From: Riptortus pedestris
Taxonomy: Eukaryota > Arthropoda > Insecta > Hemiptera > Alydidae
Direction: 5' to 3'
Assembly (NCBI GenBank): GCA_019009955.1
Contig: CM032229.1
Span: 9,236,501-9,300,500 of the forward strand
DNA: 64,000 bases
Shown: piece by piece, positions 47,898-59,067 of the stretch
How positions within the stretch are numbered: position 1 is the stretch's first letter
Layout: each line of letters starts with the position of its first letter
Made by a program: the position numbers and the translations under genes
Notes under the pieces: model-generated
The model's input: only the letters and a program-made list of their open reading frames with translations
Database searches by the model: none
Told to the model about the DNA's origin: nothing

Positions 47898-48535
47898 TAA
47901 TAGTTATTTATTATACAAGTGACGAAAGTTGATCATTTTACAAATCGAGTGAAACGTTTACCCACACGAGCGAAGCAAGTGTGGTAATTTCACGAGAGTT
48001 GTAAATTCTACTTTCGTCACGAGTGTATATTACATTTTTTCTGTAATCGTGTAATACATGATCTGATCTAACCAGAATATGAACAAAATTAGGATGTTGT
48101 GAAGATTATGGTGTATGTTGTTGGTAGGTTATAAGCATGGTTGTGAAAGGTTATAAGCATAGTTATAAAACAACTAGTGATGATTGTGAAGTAGTGCAGT
48201 TATAAACAAGTGCAGGTTATAAACAAGGAAGGTAATTATTATTATATTTAAATTTTAAAATATATTGATTATTTCCACCAATAATTCATTCACATTTCAA
48301 TTTATTTTGTTAAAATAAATTCTTACAATGTTAAGAAACATTTAAAAGCATTTAATTTCCAACTTCAAATTATTTTTTAATTTATACTTATTAATAATTA
48401 AGAAGGCAATTCACTTTCTTCACTTGTGAAGAAAGTGATTACTTTCTTCACTCTATTGCAAAATGTTTCACTTTCTTCACTCATTTCAGTTTAGTAATGT
48501 TACTATTATTCAACGATTACAGAAAAAAAAACGTT
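47898..48535 (-). mobile_element. Foldback element family C, full-length reverse copy
   Basis: Palindromic part at 47910-48030 (TACAAGTGACGAAAG ... ACTTTCGTCACGAGTG around CACACGAGCGAAGCAAGTG), then CTGTAATCGTGTAATACATG (48040), body, GAAGAAAGTG-type repeats and the end ATTCAACGATTACAG (48510-48525). Same architecture as the 10085 copy in the opposite orientation. Confidence 0.78.
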
Positions 48536-48539
48536 TTTG

Positions 48540-50545
48540 CTTGTTGTAATTAATTGCATTAGGCAATTATAGTAAATTAACCTCCATCAACTTTTTATTT
48601 ATTTTATTTTTATTGTCATTAGTGGGCAATCCCACTCTATTTATAACTACATGAAGTTCTATAATTAGTATAGACATGTTTTTATTTATTTATGGGCCTC
48701 ACATCAGAGGTGGTTTTCTCTTTATAAAGTCAACAATTATACAATGACAAATAACAAAAATAAAAGTTAAAAATAAACAACTTATAAATGAACATAGTAA
48801 TAACTTCAAGTAATTATAATCAGAAACTGCTGTCAGTACTAGTTGGTGAATAATTAATGGGAATTGAATAGCTGAAAACAGTAGTGTTTGTAGCAATATC
48901 CTCCTTGGGGCGGTTTATATATATATTCACACTCTCACACATGTTAGTGTCAATTAATGCATATAATTTGTAATTTAGCTGTACACCACAGGCTTAAATT
49001 ATTACGTATGTTTGAATTTTGTATATGAGAATATCTTGTTAATATATCGGCCTGACACAAAATATTTTATATAAAAATGAAAATTGATTATTATGTCGCC
49101 TTTTGACTGTCTGGTAAAACACCTCTGAAAATTTACTAAGTGCTTTCTTGCACTTAGAAAATAAAATGCACCCTCACAGGCTATCGGTTTGTTATTTTTA
49201 AATCTGACTTATTCAATAGATATCATTCCTTGTTGAAAGTCTGCAGTCATTTATGTGATGGGTGTAAGTCTTATCAGCTGTAAAATCACATGGGCATAAT
49301 GGGTTGTTAGTCAGTTTGAATATGTTTTGATATGCTTCAATTGAGTCATGTTCTGTTAGTAACTATGTAGAGTAAAATATAGTGATTTTTCTTTCTTCAA
49401 ATATTCTTTGATATCGAGCATGATAGTCTTAATGAATAACTACTTAAAATCATTAGAGAAAAAATATGTATATACAAACTGAATTTCATTTCATACACTT
49501 CGACTTACAATTGATATTTTTGAACTGAAATTTCCAAATGGTAGTGTGAAGGAATATAGTAACGAATTACCACATTAAATAATATTTGAATGACTGTTCT
49601 AATGTATAAACAAAATTTCAATAAAGTACTTATACTTATCATATATGACTAAGAATGGTTTTTGTAACAAGTTTTGTCCTGGGAACTAAATTAAGATGCA
49701 ATTTTTTAAAGTTGTTTTCAATATTAAAACTTACTAATGTTATTATGAGAGGAGAAATCATACACTAGGTTCTTCATTCTGTTTTTATATCTACCTTCGA
49801 ACAAAAATTATTCATTATATTATATTTTGGAATATAAATTACACTGAATAAGCTATTATAATGTTAATTAATAACCAAAAATTAAATTTTATAATGGTTT
49901 AGCACTATAGAATCAATGGAAATGGCTTCAAAATGATATTAAAATAATGAATTGTTCTACTGTATTCTCCCATTAAGGTTTTATAACCCTGTTATGATAA
50001 TTTTATCTGACGGTTTGTATTCGAGTGACATGATGATATGATTTATTGTACCATTTTCGAGTTGTTTTTTTTTTTTTATTGTTGAACATTAAGCAGAATG
50101 AAATAATAATAAAAGCCTCGCAAGTTGTCAAATCATGAAATGTTAGAAGTGAATTTCTAAGCTGCTGAGCAGTGGTGGTTCTGTTGAAATCTTAAAACCT
50201 CTGAATAGATAAGATAAATTATTTTTTAATTTAAACTGTAGTGGACTTCCATATAGGCATACAATATCAAAATACTGAAGAACAACAGTGAAAAGTGAGC
50301 CCCTAAGTGTTAAAATATATATTTTATGAAATCGCAGACATTTAGTATTAACTTCAATTTTGTAAAGGTGTTAATTTTCTTTTTCAAGGCCTTACATTGT
50401 ACAATTTCAATGAGAGTTACAAGAAATAAAAATTACGAAATAGTATTCATTGTATTGCCGCTTGTGGGAAGGTTGATAAATGATGTTATCAGATACACAT
50501 TACAGACTAGTGTTAGCACATCGGCATAGATCTTACCGGTAGAAT
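48540..50545. other. Long AT-rich intergenic stretch
   Basis: No gene supported. A minus frame around 50160-50360 is open for about 65 codons with a weakly LINE-like end (SPLQFKLKNNL), too weak to call. Confidence 0.45.
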
Positions 50546-50549
50546 TGCT

Positions 50550-50740
50550 CTTGTAGGTCCAACCATATTATTATCGTCACATGGAAAGCCTAGAGTTCGA
50601 TTCTCCCCTGGGCAATAGAAATTACTTATTAACTCTTTAAATAAAATCCTTAGTTCCACCCTGGCTAGAAAAGGGAGGTAACCTGTAGATATCCCGCCCC
50701 AATTAGCCTTAGTATCAAAAAGTGGATGATAGTAAATTAC
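50550..50740 (+). repeat. SINE (family B), best B box
   Basis: Contains GAGTTCGATTCTCCCCTGGG, which fits the RNA polymerase III B-box consensus GTTCRANNC closely, then the CTAGAAAAGGGAGGTAACC body and a short tail. This is the copy that best supports a tRNA origin for the family. Confidence 0.78.
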
Positions 50741-50829
50741 GAATATAATAAACGATATATAAATATTTAGTTGCAAAGTTAGTTTTCCCATTAATTATAT
50801 TCTGCATGAGCTATGTGTATTTTCGTCAT

Positions 50830-51180
50830 TTTCAGAAATCCCCGCCCCCTTTTAGTCTTAGGCTGTCGACTATTGACCAATATATCGGGACACGTCATAT
50901 TGTAAACTTAAATACCAACTGTTCTGAACATTCTGAAAGAACCTTTATTATATGAGATTGGTCGAAATATGTTGTGAAGACGTCATCGACTAAGATTTTT
51001 ACGTTCTTTATTCGAAGATGTTCATTTGATCTATACCATTTTCGATATTTAAACGTTTCATTTAACACCAAAGATCGTATTCCTTAATGGCTGAAATCGG
51101 TCCAAAGGAAGGGATTTTGAAAATGAAAAAATTCACATAGCTCATTCAGGACATAATTAATGGGATCATTAGCTTTGCAA
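50830..51180 (+). repeat. Family A, diverged partial copy
   Basis: AGAAATCCCCGCCCCC near 50835, a GAACCTTTATTATATGAG stretch, GATCTATACCATTTTCGATA and AAAGATCGTATTCC keep parts of the core order. Ends are not recognisable. Confidence 0.45.
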
Positions 51181-51204
51181 ACAAATATTTATATATTGCT
51201 AATT

Positions 51205-51395
51205 ATTATTATTATTATTTATTAACGGCCACTTTTTTATACTTAGGCAAATTGGGGCGGTTTATCTACTGGTTACCATCATTTTCAAGTTTTATGTCAT
51301 ACTTTAGTTGTAGTCCCAACCTAGCTAGAAAAGATCCCCGTCCCATTTAGCTACATTAGTAAAAAGTAAACGTTAATAAATAATAATGAAAGCCT
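51205..51395. repeat. Two SINE (family B) tail halves in inverted arrangement
   Basis: The reverse tail and body (TTATTAACGGCCACTTTTTT ... GGTTACCATCATTTTC) are followed by a forward body and tail (CAACCTAGCTAGAAAAG ... AACGTTAATAAATAATAA), giving a palindromic pair with heads missing. Confidence 0.6.
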
Positions 51396-51944
51396 TTATG
51401 ACTTTTAAAATGCCAGATGATTTTGATTCAACTAATAGCATAAAACTGGACGTGGGAGTTCAGCAAGGTTCAGTTTATTAATTTTCCAAAAGATTCGTGA
51501 TATAGGATACGATCTGAAATGTTATTTATTTACAAAGTTGGAATTTCAAGCAATCAAATATAATACGAGCTATCATTTCATCGATTGTTCTATTAACCTT
51601 TGAGAGAGACACAATTGATTTCTTGTCGTTCGTGATGTCGTACGAAAATAAAAGTGGGGCTGAACCAGTTCTCGGAGGGCACTCGTTATGAAAAACCGGT
51701 CAAGACAGAGTCAAGATCACGCATGGAATATTATAACTAGCTTTCATTATAATCCTAACCAAAAGAAATAATGAATATAAAATTGTAGATTTAAGTGCAT
51801 GTTAAAATAATTGCTTTCTCTGTATATCAAACTTCGTTATTTTTTTCTTGCGTATTGATAACATGGATTTGAGACAAACTTTATTTTTTCTGCGATAAGC
51901 TGCCTTTGCCTTTCTCCATCTTCTACATTGACATATTTTCTCAT

Positions 51945-52500
51945 TTTAAGCAGATTTCCCTTAAGGGAAATCAGCTATTGAGGTAGTACTCATGACGTGA
52001 TTTTCGAAAAATTTCTTCAAATGTCCATCGATCGCTTTAGCGGTCGAAATGTTTGTTTCATTATTACCAGCCTTGATATTTAAAAGCTTTATGTAAAACG
52101 AAAGATCAGGTTCGTTTATGTCTAAAATCGGACAAGTGGTAGGAGGGGTTTCCGAAAGTTCGAAGTATCTTCGTAAAAAAAAAATAATATAGAACAAATC
52201 TTATTGCAAATTAAATTTACAATAATTATGGATATATACATTTATTCTCTATCTTGAATATTAATGTTTGCATTTTTCACTTTTGAGCCTTCAGCAAACC
52301 CCCACTTCCACTCATGTCATATTAACAATTAGCTGTTATATCATGAAGCACTTTATTACAAGGTTAAATACCAAATATTGTTAGCAGATTTCCCCTAAGG
52401 GAAATCAGCTATTGAGGTTGTACTCATGACGGAGTTTTCGTCATTTTTCTTCAAATGTCCGTCGATCCTACCTAGTAGATGACGAAAATGAGGTCCGTTC
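51945..52500 (+). repeat. Family A, forward copy plus start of another
   Basis: The left end CAGATTTCCCTTAAGGGAAA at 51951 contains the perfect palindrome GATTTCCCTTAAGGGAAATC. It is followed by TCATGACGTGATTTTCG, CGCTTTAGCGGTCGAAATG, the core, and the module TTCAGCAAACCCCCACTTCC near 52290. At 52384 a second left end begins and runs to GAGGTCCGTTCAAAACTG and the (TA)n that leads into the Helitron-like array. Confidence 0.75.
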
Positions 52501-52504
52501 AAAA

Positions 52505-52506
<2 letters not shown>

Positions 52507-52566
<60 letters not shown>

Positions 52567-52616
52567 ATATATATCTATATATATATATATATATATATAG
52601 ATAGATAGATAGATAG
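52507..52616. repeat. (TA)n with TATC/GATA variants before the array
   Basis: About 110 bp of TA repeats, with CTATATATAT interruptions and a terminal GATAGATAGATAGATAGA run. Confidence 0.9.
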
Positions 52617-53386
52617 ACTAGCTCAGATACCGGCTTCGCCCGGGAATCGGTTTGAGGGTGAATGGTGATGGAATTTTTTTGGCAAGGCTCTACTTTGCAC
52701 AATATTTTGACATTTACTCGTCCCAGTGTTTAGGGTTTATACCCGTCGTTCACATTTGTTAATAATAAAATTAATTTTTTATGTAAAACTTCACTGCCCT
52801 CCATATTGTCTTATTTCCCGTCCTTATAACCCCCACTCCTGCCCGTCCCTAGAAATGTTAGGATGGCCTATTATAAGGAAGCCGTTAGTGCTAATACATA
52901 TACCGAGTTTTATTTATTTCGGTTGGGTCTTTTGTCCCAAATAGAACTGTTCACTTCCGGTATAGGTTTTAGCGTATATCTCGTTTATAACTCGGTATAC
53001 GAAAAAAATGTATATGACAAAAGTTACTCTAAATTACAAAATAAACACCTTTTGTTATGTGCATGTTTGTCGAAAAACCAATAGGAAACGAAATATCGCT
53101 ATTTTTAATTTCAGACCTCCCTTATAACCCCCACTCTTGTTTGTCTCAGAGAATTTTAATATAGCCTAAAGTCTAAGTTGGGTTAATAGTAATATACATA
53201 CCAAGTTTCATAAAATTCGGTTCAGCCGTTTATGCGTGAAAATGTAACAAACAAACAAACAAATAAACAAACAAACAAACAAACAGACACCAAAGAAACA
53301 AAATGCAGTTATGGTGTCTATGACATGTGAAACGAAAAGTTATCGTGAAATTTCGCGAAAAAAATCAATGTACAGACAGAGGTTAC

Positions 53387-53393
<7 letters not shown>
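52617..53393 (-). mobile_element. Helitron-like element, array copy 1
   Basis: Plus-strand order: ACTAGCTCAGATACCGGC head, one unit of about 300 bp (52823-53124), then a tail with TTCATAAAATTCGGTTCAGC, (AAAC)n, AGACACCAAAGAAAC and GACAGAGGTTACAATTTTA, ending in (TA)n. Read on the minus strand the head becomes a GC hairpin (CCCGGGCGAAGCCGG), a few bases, then CTAGT, which is the layout of a Helitron 3' end. No protein is encoded. Confidence 0.65.
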
Positions 53394-53448
<55 letters not shown>

Positions 53449-53450
<2 letters not shown>

Positions 53451-55226
53451 TAGCTCAGATACCCGGCTTCGCTCGGGAATTCATTTGAGGCTGAATGGTG
53501 ATGGTATTTTTTTGGCAAGGCTTTAGTTTGCACAATATTTTCACCTTTACCCGACCCACTATTTAGGATTAACACCCGTTGTTGGCATTTGTTAATAATA
53601 AAATTAAATTTTTATGTAAGTCTTCACTGTCCTACATATTGTCATATTTCCCGTCTCCTGTGCATTATGCATAGATCTCAGTTATTAAGCACAAAATATT
53701 GTGGTGAAACGAAATATCACCATTATTAATTTCAGGCCTCCCTTATAACCCCCACTCCTGCCCGTCCCTAGAAATGTTAGTATGGCTTATTATAAGGAAA
53801 GAGTTAGTGCTAATACACATACCGAGTTTTATTTATTTCGGCTGGATCTTTTGTCCCAAATAAAATTGTTCACTTCCGCTATAGGTTTTAGCGTACATCT
53901 CGTTTATAATACGGTATACGAAAGAAGCGTGTAAAACAACTGAGGAAAGAAAGAGGGAGTGAGAAAGGTTCTAGATTACAGGAAGGTCTCCCCACCCGTC
54001 CCTGACGCTCCAGGTTAACCAACAGAACATGACAAACGGCTAACTCTCAATTCCGCTAACATTACCTCATATTCAGATTCTATTTTCAATTCTAATTATG
54101 TATGTTTAAATACTTTCGTTTTTTGTGAATTAATTGATGTTTTAAACACATTAAAGGATGAAATTACTTACTTCCGATTAATTAATGTTCCAGTGAAAGA
54201 CAGAGGAAGGGGGGGGAGTAATATACTTTGCTCCTCATGAAACAGCTACTTGTTTTTAAAATGCTTCATACAATTGAAATGTTCTTGTTTATCGTCATGT
54301 TCATAATTGCCGAAAAACCAATAGGAAACGAAATACCGCTATTATTAATTTCAGGCATTTCTTATAACCCCCACTCCTGCCCGTGCCTAGAAATGTTGAT
54401 ATGGTTTGTTATAATGAAAGCGTTAGTGCTAATACACATACCGAGTTTTATTTATTTCGGTTGGATCTATTGTCCCAAATAAAATTGTTCACTTCCGCTA
54501 TAGATTTTAGCGTATATCTCGTTTATTATTCGGTATACGAAAAAAGTGTATATAACAAATGTTACTCTAAATAACAAAGTAAACAACTTTTGTTATGTTC
54601 ATATTTACCGAAAAACCAATAGGAAACGAAATATCGCTATTTTTAATTTCTGGCTTCCCTTATAACCCCCACTCCTGCCCGTCCCTAGAAATGTTGGTAT
54701 GGCTTGTTATAATGAAAGCGTTAGTGCTAATAGATATACCGAGTTTTACTTAGTTCGGTTGAGTGTTTTGTGCCAAATAAAATTGTTGACTCCCGCTATA
54801 ATTTTTAGCGTATAACTCATTTATGCTTCGGTATACGGCGAAAGTGTATATAACAAAAGTTACTCTAAATAACAAAATAAATAACTTTTGTTATATGCAT
54901 ATTTGCCGAAAAACCAATAGGAAACGAAATATCGCTATTTTTAATTTCTGGCTTCCCTTATAACCCCCACTCCTGTTCGTCTCAGAGAATATTAATATAG
55001 CCTAAAGTCTAAGTTGGATTAGTAGTAATATACATACCAACTTTCATAAAATTCGGTTCAGCCGTTTATGCGTGAAAAGGTAACAAACAAACAAACAAAC
55101 AAATAAACAAACAAACAAACAAACAGACACCAAAGAAACAAAATGCAGTTATGGTGTCTATGACATGTGAAACGAAAAGTTATCGTGAAATTTCGCGAAA
55201 AAAATCAATGTACAGACAGAGGTTAC

Positions 55227-55233
<7 letters not shown>
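53449..55233 (-). mobile_element. Helitron-like element, array copy 2
   Basis: Same head (ACTAGCTCAGATACCCGGC) and same tail as copy 1. Repeat units are anchored by CCCACTCCTG at 53751, 54370, 54668 and, in the tail, 54966. The 619-bp gap after the first unit contains about 350 bp of unrelated sequence (about 53935-54290, beginning AACTGAGGAAAGAAAGAGG), possibly a further insertion. The next two spacings are 298 bp each. Confidence 0.68.
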
Positions 55234-55302
<69 letters not shown>

Positions 55303-55304
<2 letters not shown>

Positions 55305-56258
55305 TAGCTCAGATACCCGGCTTCGCCCGGGAATTCATCTGAGGCTGAATGGTGATGGTATTTTTTAGCAGGCTTTACATTGCACAATATTTACCCATTT
55401 ACCCGTCCCAGTTTTTAGGATTGATACCCATCTTTGCCGTGGATTTGCTAATAATAGAATTATTTGTTCGATAAGGCTTCACAGTCTTCGATATTTTTAT
55501 ATTTCCCGTCTCTTATACATGTAAATATGGTGAATTTTTATTTCAGGCCTCCCTTTTTACCCCCCCCCCTCCCGTTCGAATGAAATGAATGACTCCTGCT
55601 ATGGTTTTAGCGTATTTCCCGTATTTACTTCATTTACGGCAAAAGTGAATACAACAAAAGCTACATTAAATAACAAAGTAAACAACTTTTGTTATGTGCA
55701 CGTTTGCCGAAAAAACAAATAGACAATGAAATATCGCTATTTTTAATTTCAGGCTTCCCTTGCAACCCCCACTCCTGTCCGTCCTTAGAAATGTTGGTAT
55801 GGTTTATTATAATGAAGGCCTCACTGCTAATACACATACCGACTCCCGCTATAATTTTTAGCGTATAACGCATTTAAACTTCGGTATACGACAAAAGTGT
55901 ATATAACAAAAGTTACTCTAAATAACAAAATAAACAACTTTTGTTATGCGCATATGTACCGAAAAACCAATAGAAAACGAAATATCGCTATTTTTAATTT
56001 CATGCTTCCCTTATAACCCCCACTCCTGTTCGCCTCAGAGAAAATTAATATAGCCTAAAGTCTAAGTTGGGTTAGTAGTAATATACATACCAAGTTTCAT
56101 AAAATTCGGTTCAGCCGTTTATGCGTGAAAAGGTAACAAACAAACAAACAAACAAACATACACGAAAGAAACAAAATGCAGATATGGTGTCTATGACATG
56201 TAAAACGAAAAGTTATCATGAAATTTCGCGAAAAAATAAATGTACAGACAGAGGTTAC

Positions 56259-56264
<6 letters not shown>
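55303..56264 (-). mobile_element. Helitron-like element, array copy 3
   Basis: Head as in copy 2 after a (TA)n of about 70 bp. It has two partial units (anchor at about 55768 and a degenerate one near 55560), a shortened 262-bp spacing to the tail anchor at 56030, then the standard tail with a shorter AAAC run. Confidence 0.66.
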
Positions 56265-56288
<24 letters not shown>

Positions 56289-56289
<1 letters not shown>

Positions 56290-58119
56290 CTAGCTCAGAT
56301 ACCCGGCTTCGCCCGGGAATTCATTTGAGGCTGAATGGTGATGGTATTTTTTAGCAGGCTTTACATTGCACAATATTATGACGTTTACCCGTCAGTGCAA
56401 GACTTCGCTGTTCTGCATATTGTCATATTTCCCGTTTCCTGTGCATTATGCATAGATTTGAATTATTAATGAGAAAATATTGACATACATTTGAATAAAT
56501 TTTTTCATTTGAGGTACCTGGTAGTTCATATTGAAAAGAAGTGTTGAGAAAATTTCTCTAAATAACAAAGTAAACAACTATTGTTATTTGCATATTTGCC
56601 GAAACCCCAATAGGAAATCACTATTTTAATTTCAGGCCTCCCTTACAACTCCCACTCCTGCCCGTCCCTAGAAATAGTATGGCTTATTATAAGGAAGGCG
56701 TTAGTGCTAATTCAAATACCGAGTTTGGTTTAGTTCGGTTGAGTCTTTTGTGCCAAATAAAATTGTGGACTCCCGCTATAGGTTTTAGCGTATAACTCAT
56801 TTATACTTCCGTACACGGCAAAAGTGCATGTAACAAAAGTTACTCTAAATAACAAAACAAATAACTTTTGTTATGTGCATATTTGTTGAAAAAGCAATAG
56901 GAAACGAAATATCACTATTTTTAATTTCAGGCCTTCCATATAACCCCCACTCCTGCCCGTCCCTAGAAATAGTATGGATTATTATAAGGAAGGCGTTAGT
57001 GCTAATTCAAATACCGAGTTTGGTTTAGTTCGGTTGAGTCTTTTGTGCCAAATAAAATTGTGGACTCCCGCTATAGGTTTTAGCGTATAACTCATTTATA
57101 CTTCCGTACACGGCAAAAGTGCATGTAACAAAAGTTACTCTAAATAACAAAACAAATAACTTTTGTTATGTGCATATTTGTTGAAAAAGCAATAGGAAAC
57201 GAAATATCACTACTTTTAATTTCAGGCCTTCGATATAACCCCCACTCCTGCCCGTCCCTAGAAATGTTAGTATGGCTTATTATAAGGAAGACGTTAGTAC
57301 TAATTCAAATACCGAGTTTGGATTAGTTCGGTTGAGTCTTTTGTGCCAAATAAAATTGTGGACTCCCTCTATAGTTTTTAGAGTATAACTCATTTATACT
57401 TCCGTATACGGCAAAAGTGAATATAACAAAAGTTACTCTAAATTACACAATAAACAACTTTTGTTATGTTCATATATGCCAAAAAACCAATAAGAAACGA
57501 AATATCGCTATTTTTAATTTCTGGCTTCCTTATAACCCCCACTCCTGCCCGTCCCTAGAAATGTTGGCATGGCTTGTTATAATGAAAGCGTTAGTGCTAA
57601 TACACATACCGAGTTTTATTTAGTTTGGTTGATTCTTTTGTGCCATATAAAATAGTTCACTTCCTCTATAGGTTTTAGCGTATATCTCGTTTATAACTCG
57701 GTATACGACGAAAGTGTATATAACAAAAGTTACTCTAAATAACAAAATTAACAACTTTTGTTATGTGAATATTTGCCGAAAAACTAATAGGAATCGAAAT
57801 ATCGCTATTTTTAATTTCTTGCTTCCCTTATAACCCCCACTCCTGTTCCTCTCTGAGGATATTAATATAGCCTAAAGTCTAAGTTGGGTTAGTGGTAATA
57901 TACATACCAAGTTTTATAAAATTCGGTTCAGCCGTTTATGCGTGAAAAGGTAACAAACAAACAAACAAACAAATAAACAAACAAACAAATAAACAAACAA
58001 ACAAACAAACAGACACCAAAGAAACAATATGCAGTTATGGTGTCTATGACATGTGAAACGAAAAGTTATCGTGAAATTTCGCGAAAAAAATCAATGTACA
58101 GACAGAGGTTACAATTTTA
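56289..58119 (-). mobile_element. Helitron-like element, array copy 4
   Basis: Head at 56289, then four full units with CCCACTCCTG anchors at 56651, 56946, 57241 and 57538, and the tail anchor at 57836. The spacings of 295-298 bp give the best estimate of the monomer. The second and third units are nearly identical, which suggests recent local duplication. The tail is as in copies 1 and 2. Confidence 0.7.
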
Positions 58120-59024
58120 TATATATATATTTTCATTTAGCTTTGATTTTACGAGATACAAACAAATACGTTCTGTTGATCCCCCCCCCCCCTTCTTTTG
58201 TTTTTGGATTACTAAAATATGAGCGATTGAGATAATGATTTTGATTCATTACAAATTACAGCACTAGCTTTAGTAAATTGTTTTCAATAAAATTAATATG
58301 TTTTATTCAGATATATTTCATTAATTGTTTGTCTTTTTGGTCTATCTATCTATTCAGCGCTATGAGGTTGGCTGTTTGTTTACAATTCAGCCGCTTTCCG
58401 TTGTAGAGATTATTAACTTGTATTGCAAATTGACTGAAAGATTTCCCATTACCATTTGTATTTATTCATTTAACATCCACGTTAATGTTACCTGCTAGTA
58501 TATTTATCTCTTGTAAAACTTTGCGTGGGTGTTTTCTCAGCTCCTGCTTGACGGGTTTTTTAAATATTTCTTAGATCATGCTGTGTTTATTTTTGAGAAC
58601 TATCACGCAGAAACCATTGAGAATGTTAATGTTCTTCATTCCCTTGTTTCGTAGTGGTTAGAATTTCCTCTTCGATGTAAAAATTCAACTAGCAGACAAT
58701 TGGTTCATTAACAAAAACAGCCCGCAATCAATGTGTAGACTGCTTTTTCATCAACAGAAACAGCCAAGAACCGTCGTGTTGCCTGGAAATGTGTTCGACA
58801 AAAAAAACAGTTCACTATCAACTTCTAGTTGCAGGTATATCATAAACAAGAATCAAAAATCACCGTATAGCGTAACCTTTTCTTTGATCAATATACAGCA
58901 ACCAACCTCGGTCATTAAGTCCCTGTTAAAATTAAAATAATTTTTTTTTACCTATCCTGAACATGGACATCCTTGATCAACAAGTAATATTCTGCCTTTC
59001 TTACAAAATGCCAAATTCGAGACT

Positions 59025-59067
<43 letters not shown>

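Noticed and set aside
50160..50370. Minus-strand 65-codon stretch resembling a LINE or receptor C-terminus
   Set aside because: Only a loose SPLQFKLKNNL-like pattern supports it; no other motif or repeat partner was seen.
50580..50640. tRNA gene suggested by GAGTTCGATTCTCC
   Set aside because: The sequence belongs to the repeated SINE head with its characteristic body and tail; no complete cloverleaf is evident.
52617..58119. CRISPR-like regular array with spacers
   Set aside because: The units are about 297 bp and contiguous, in an insect genome; they are transposon-internal tandem repeats, not short repeats with unique spacers.
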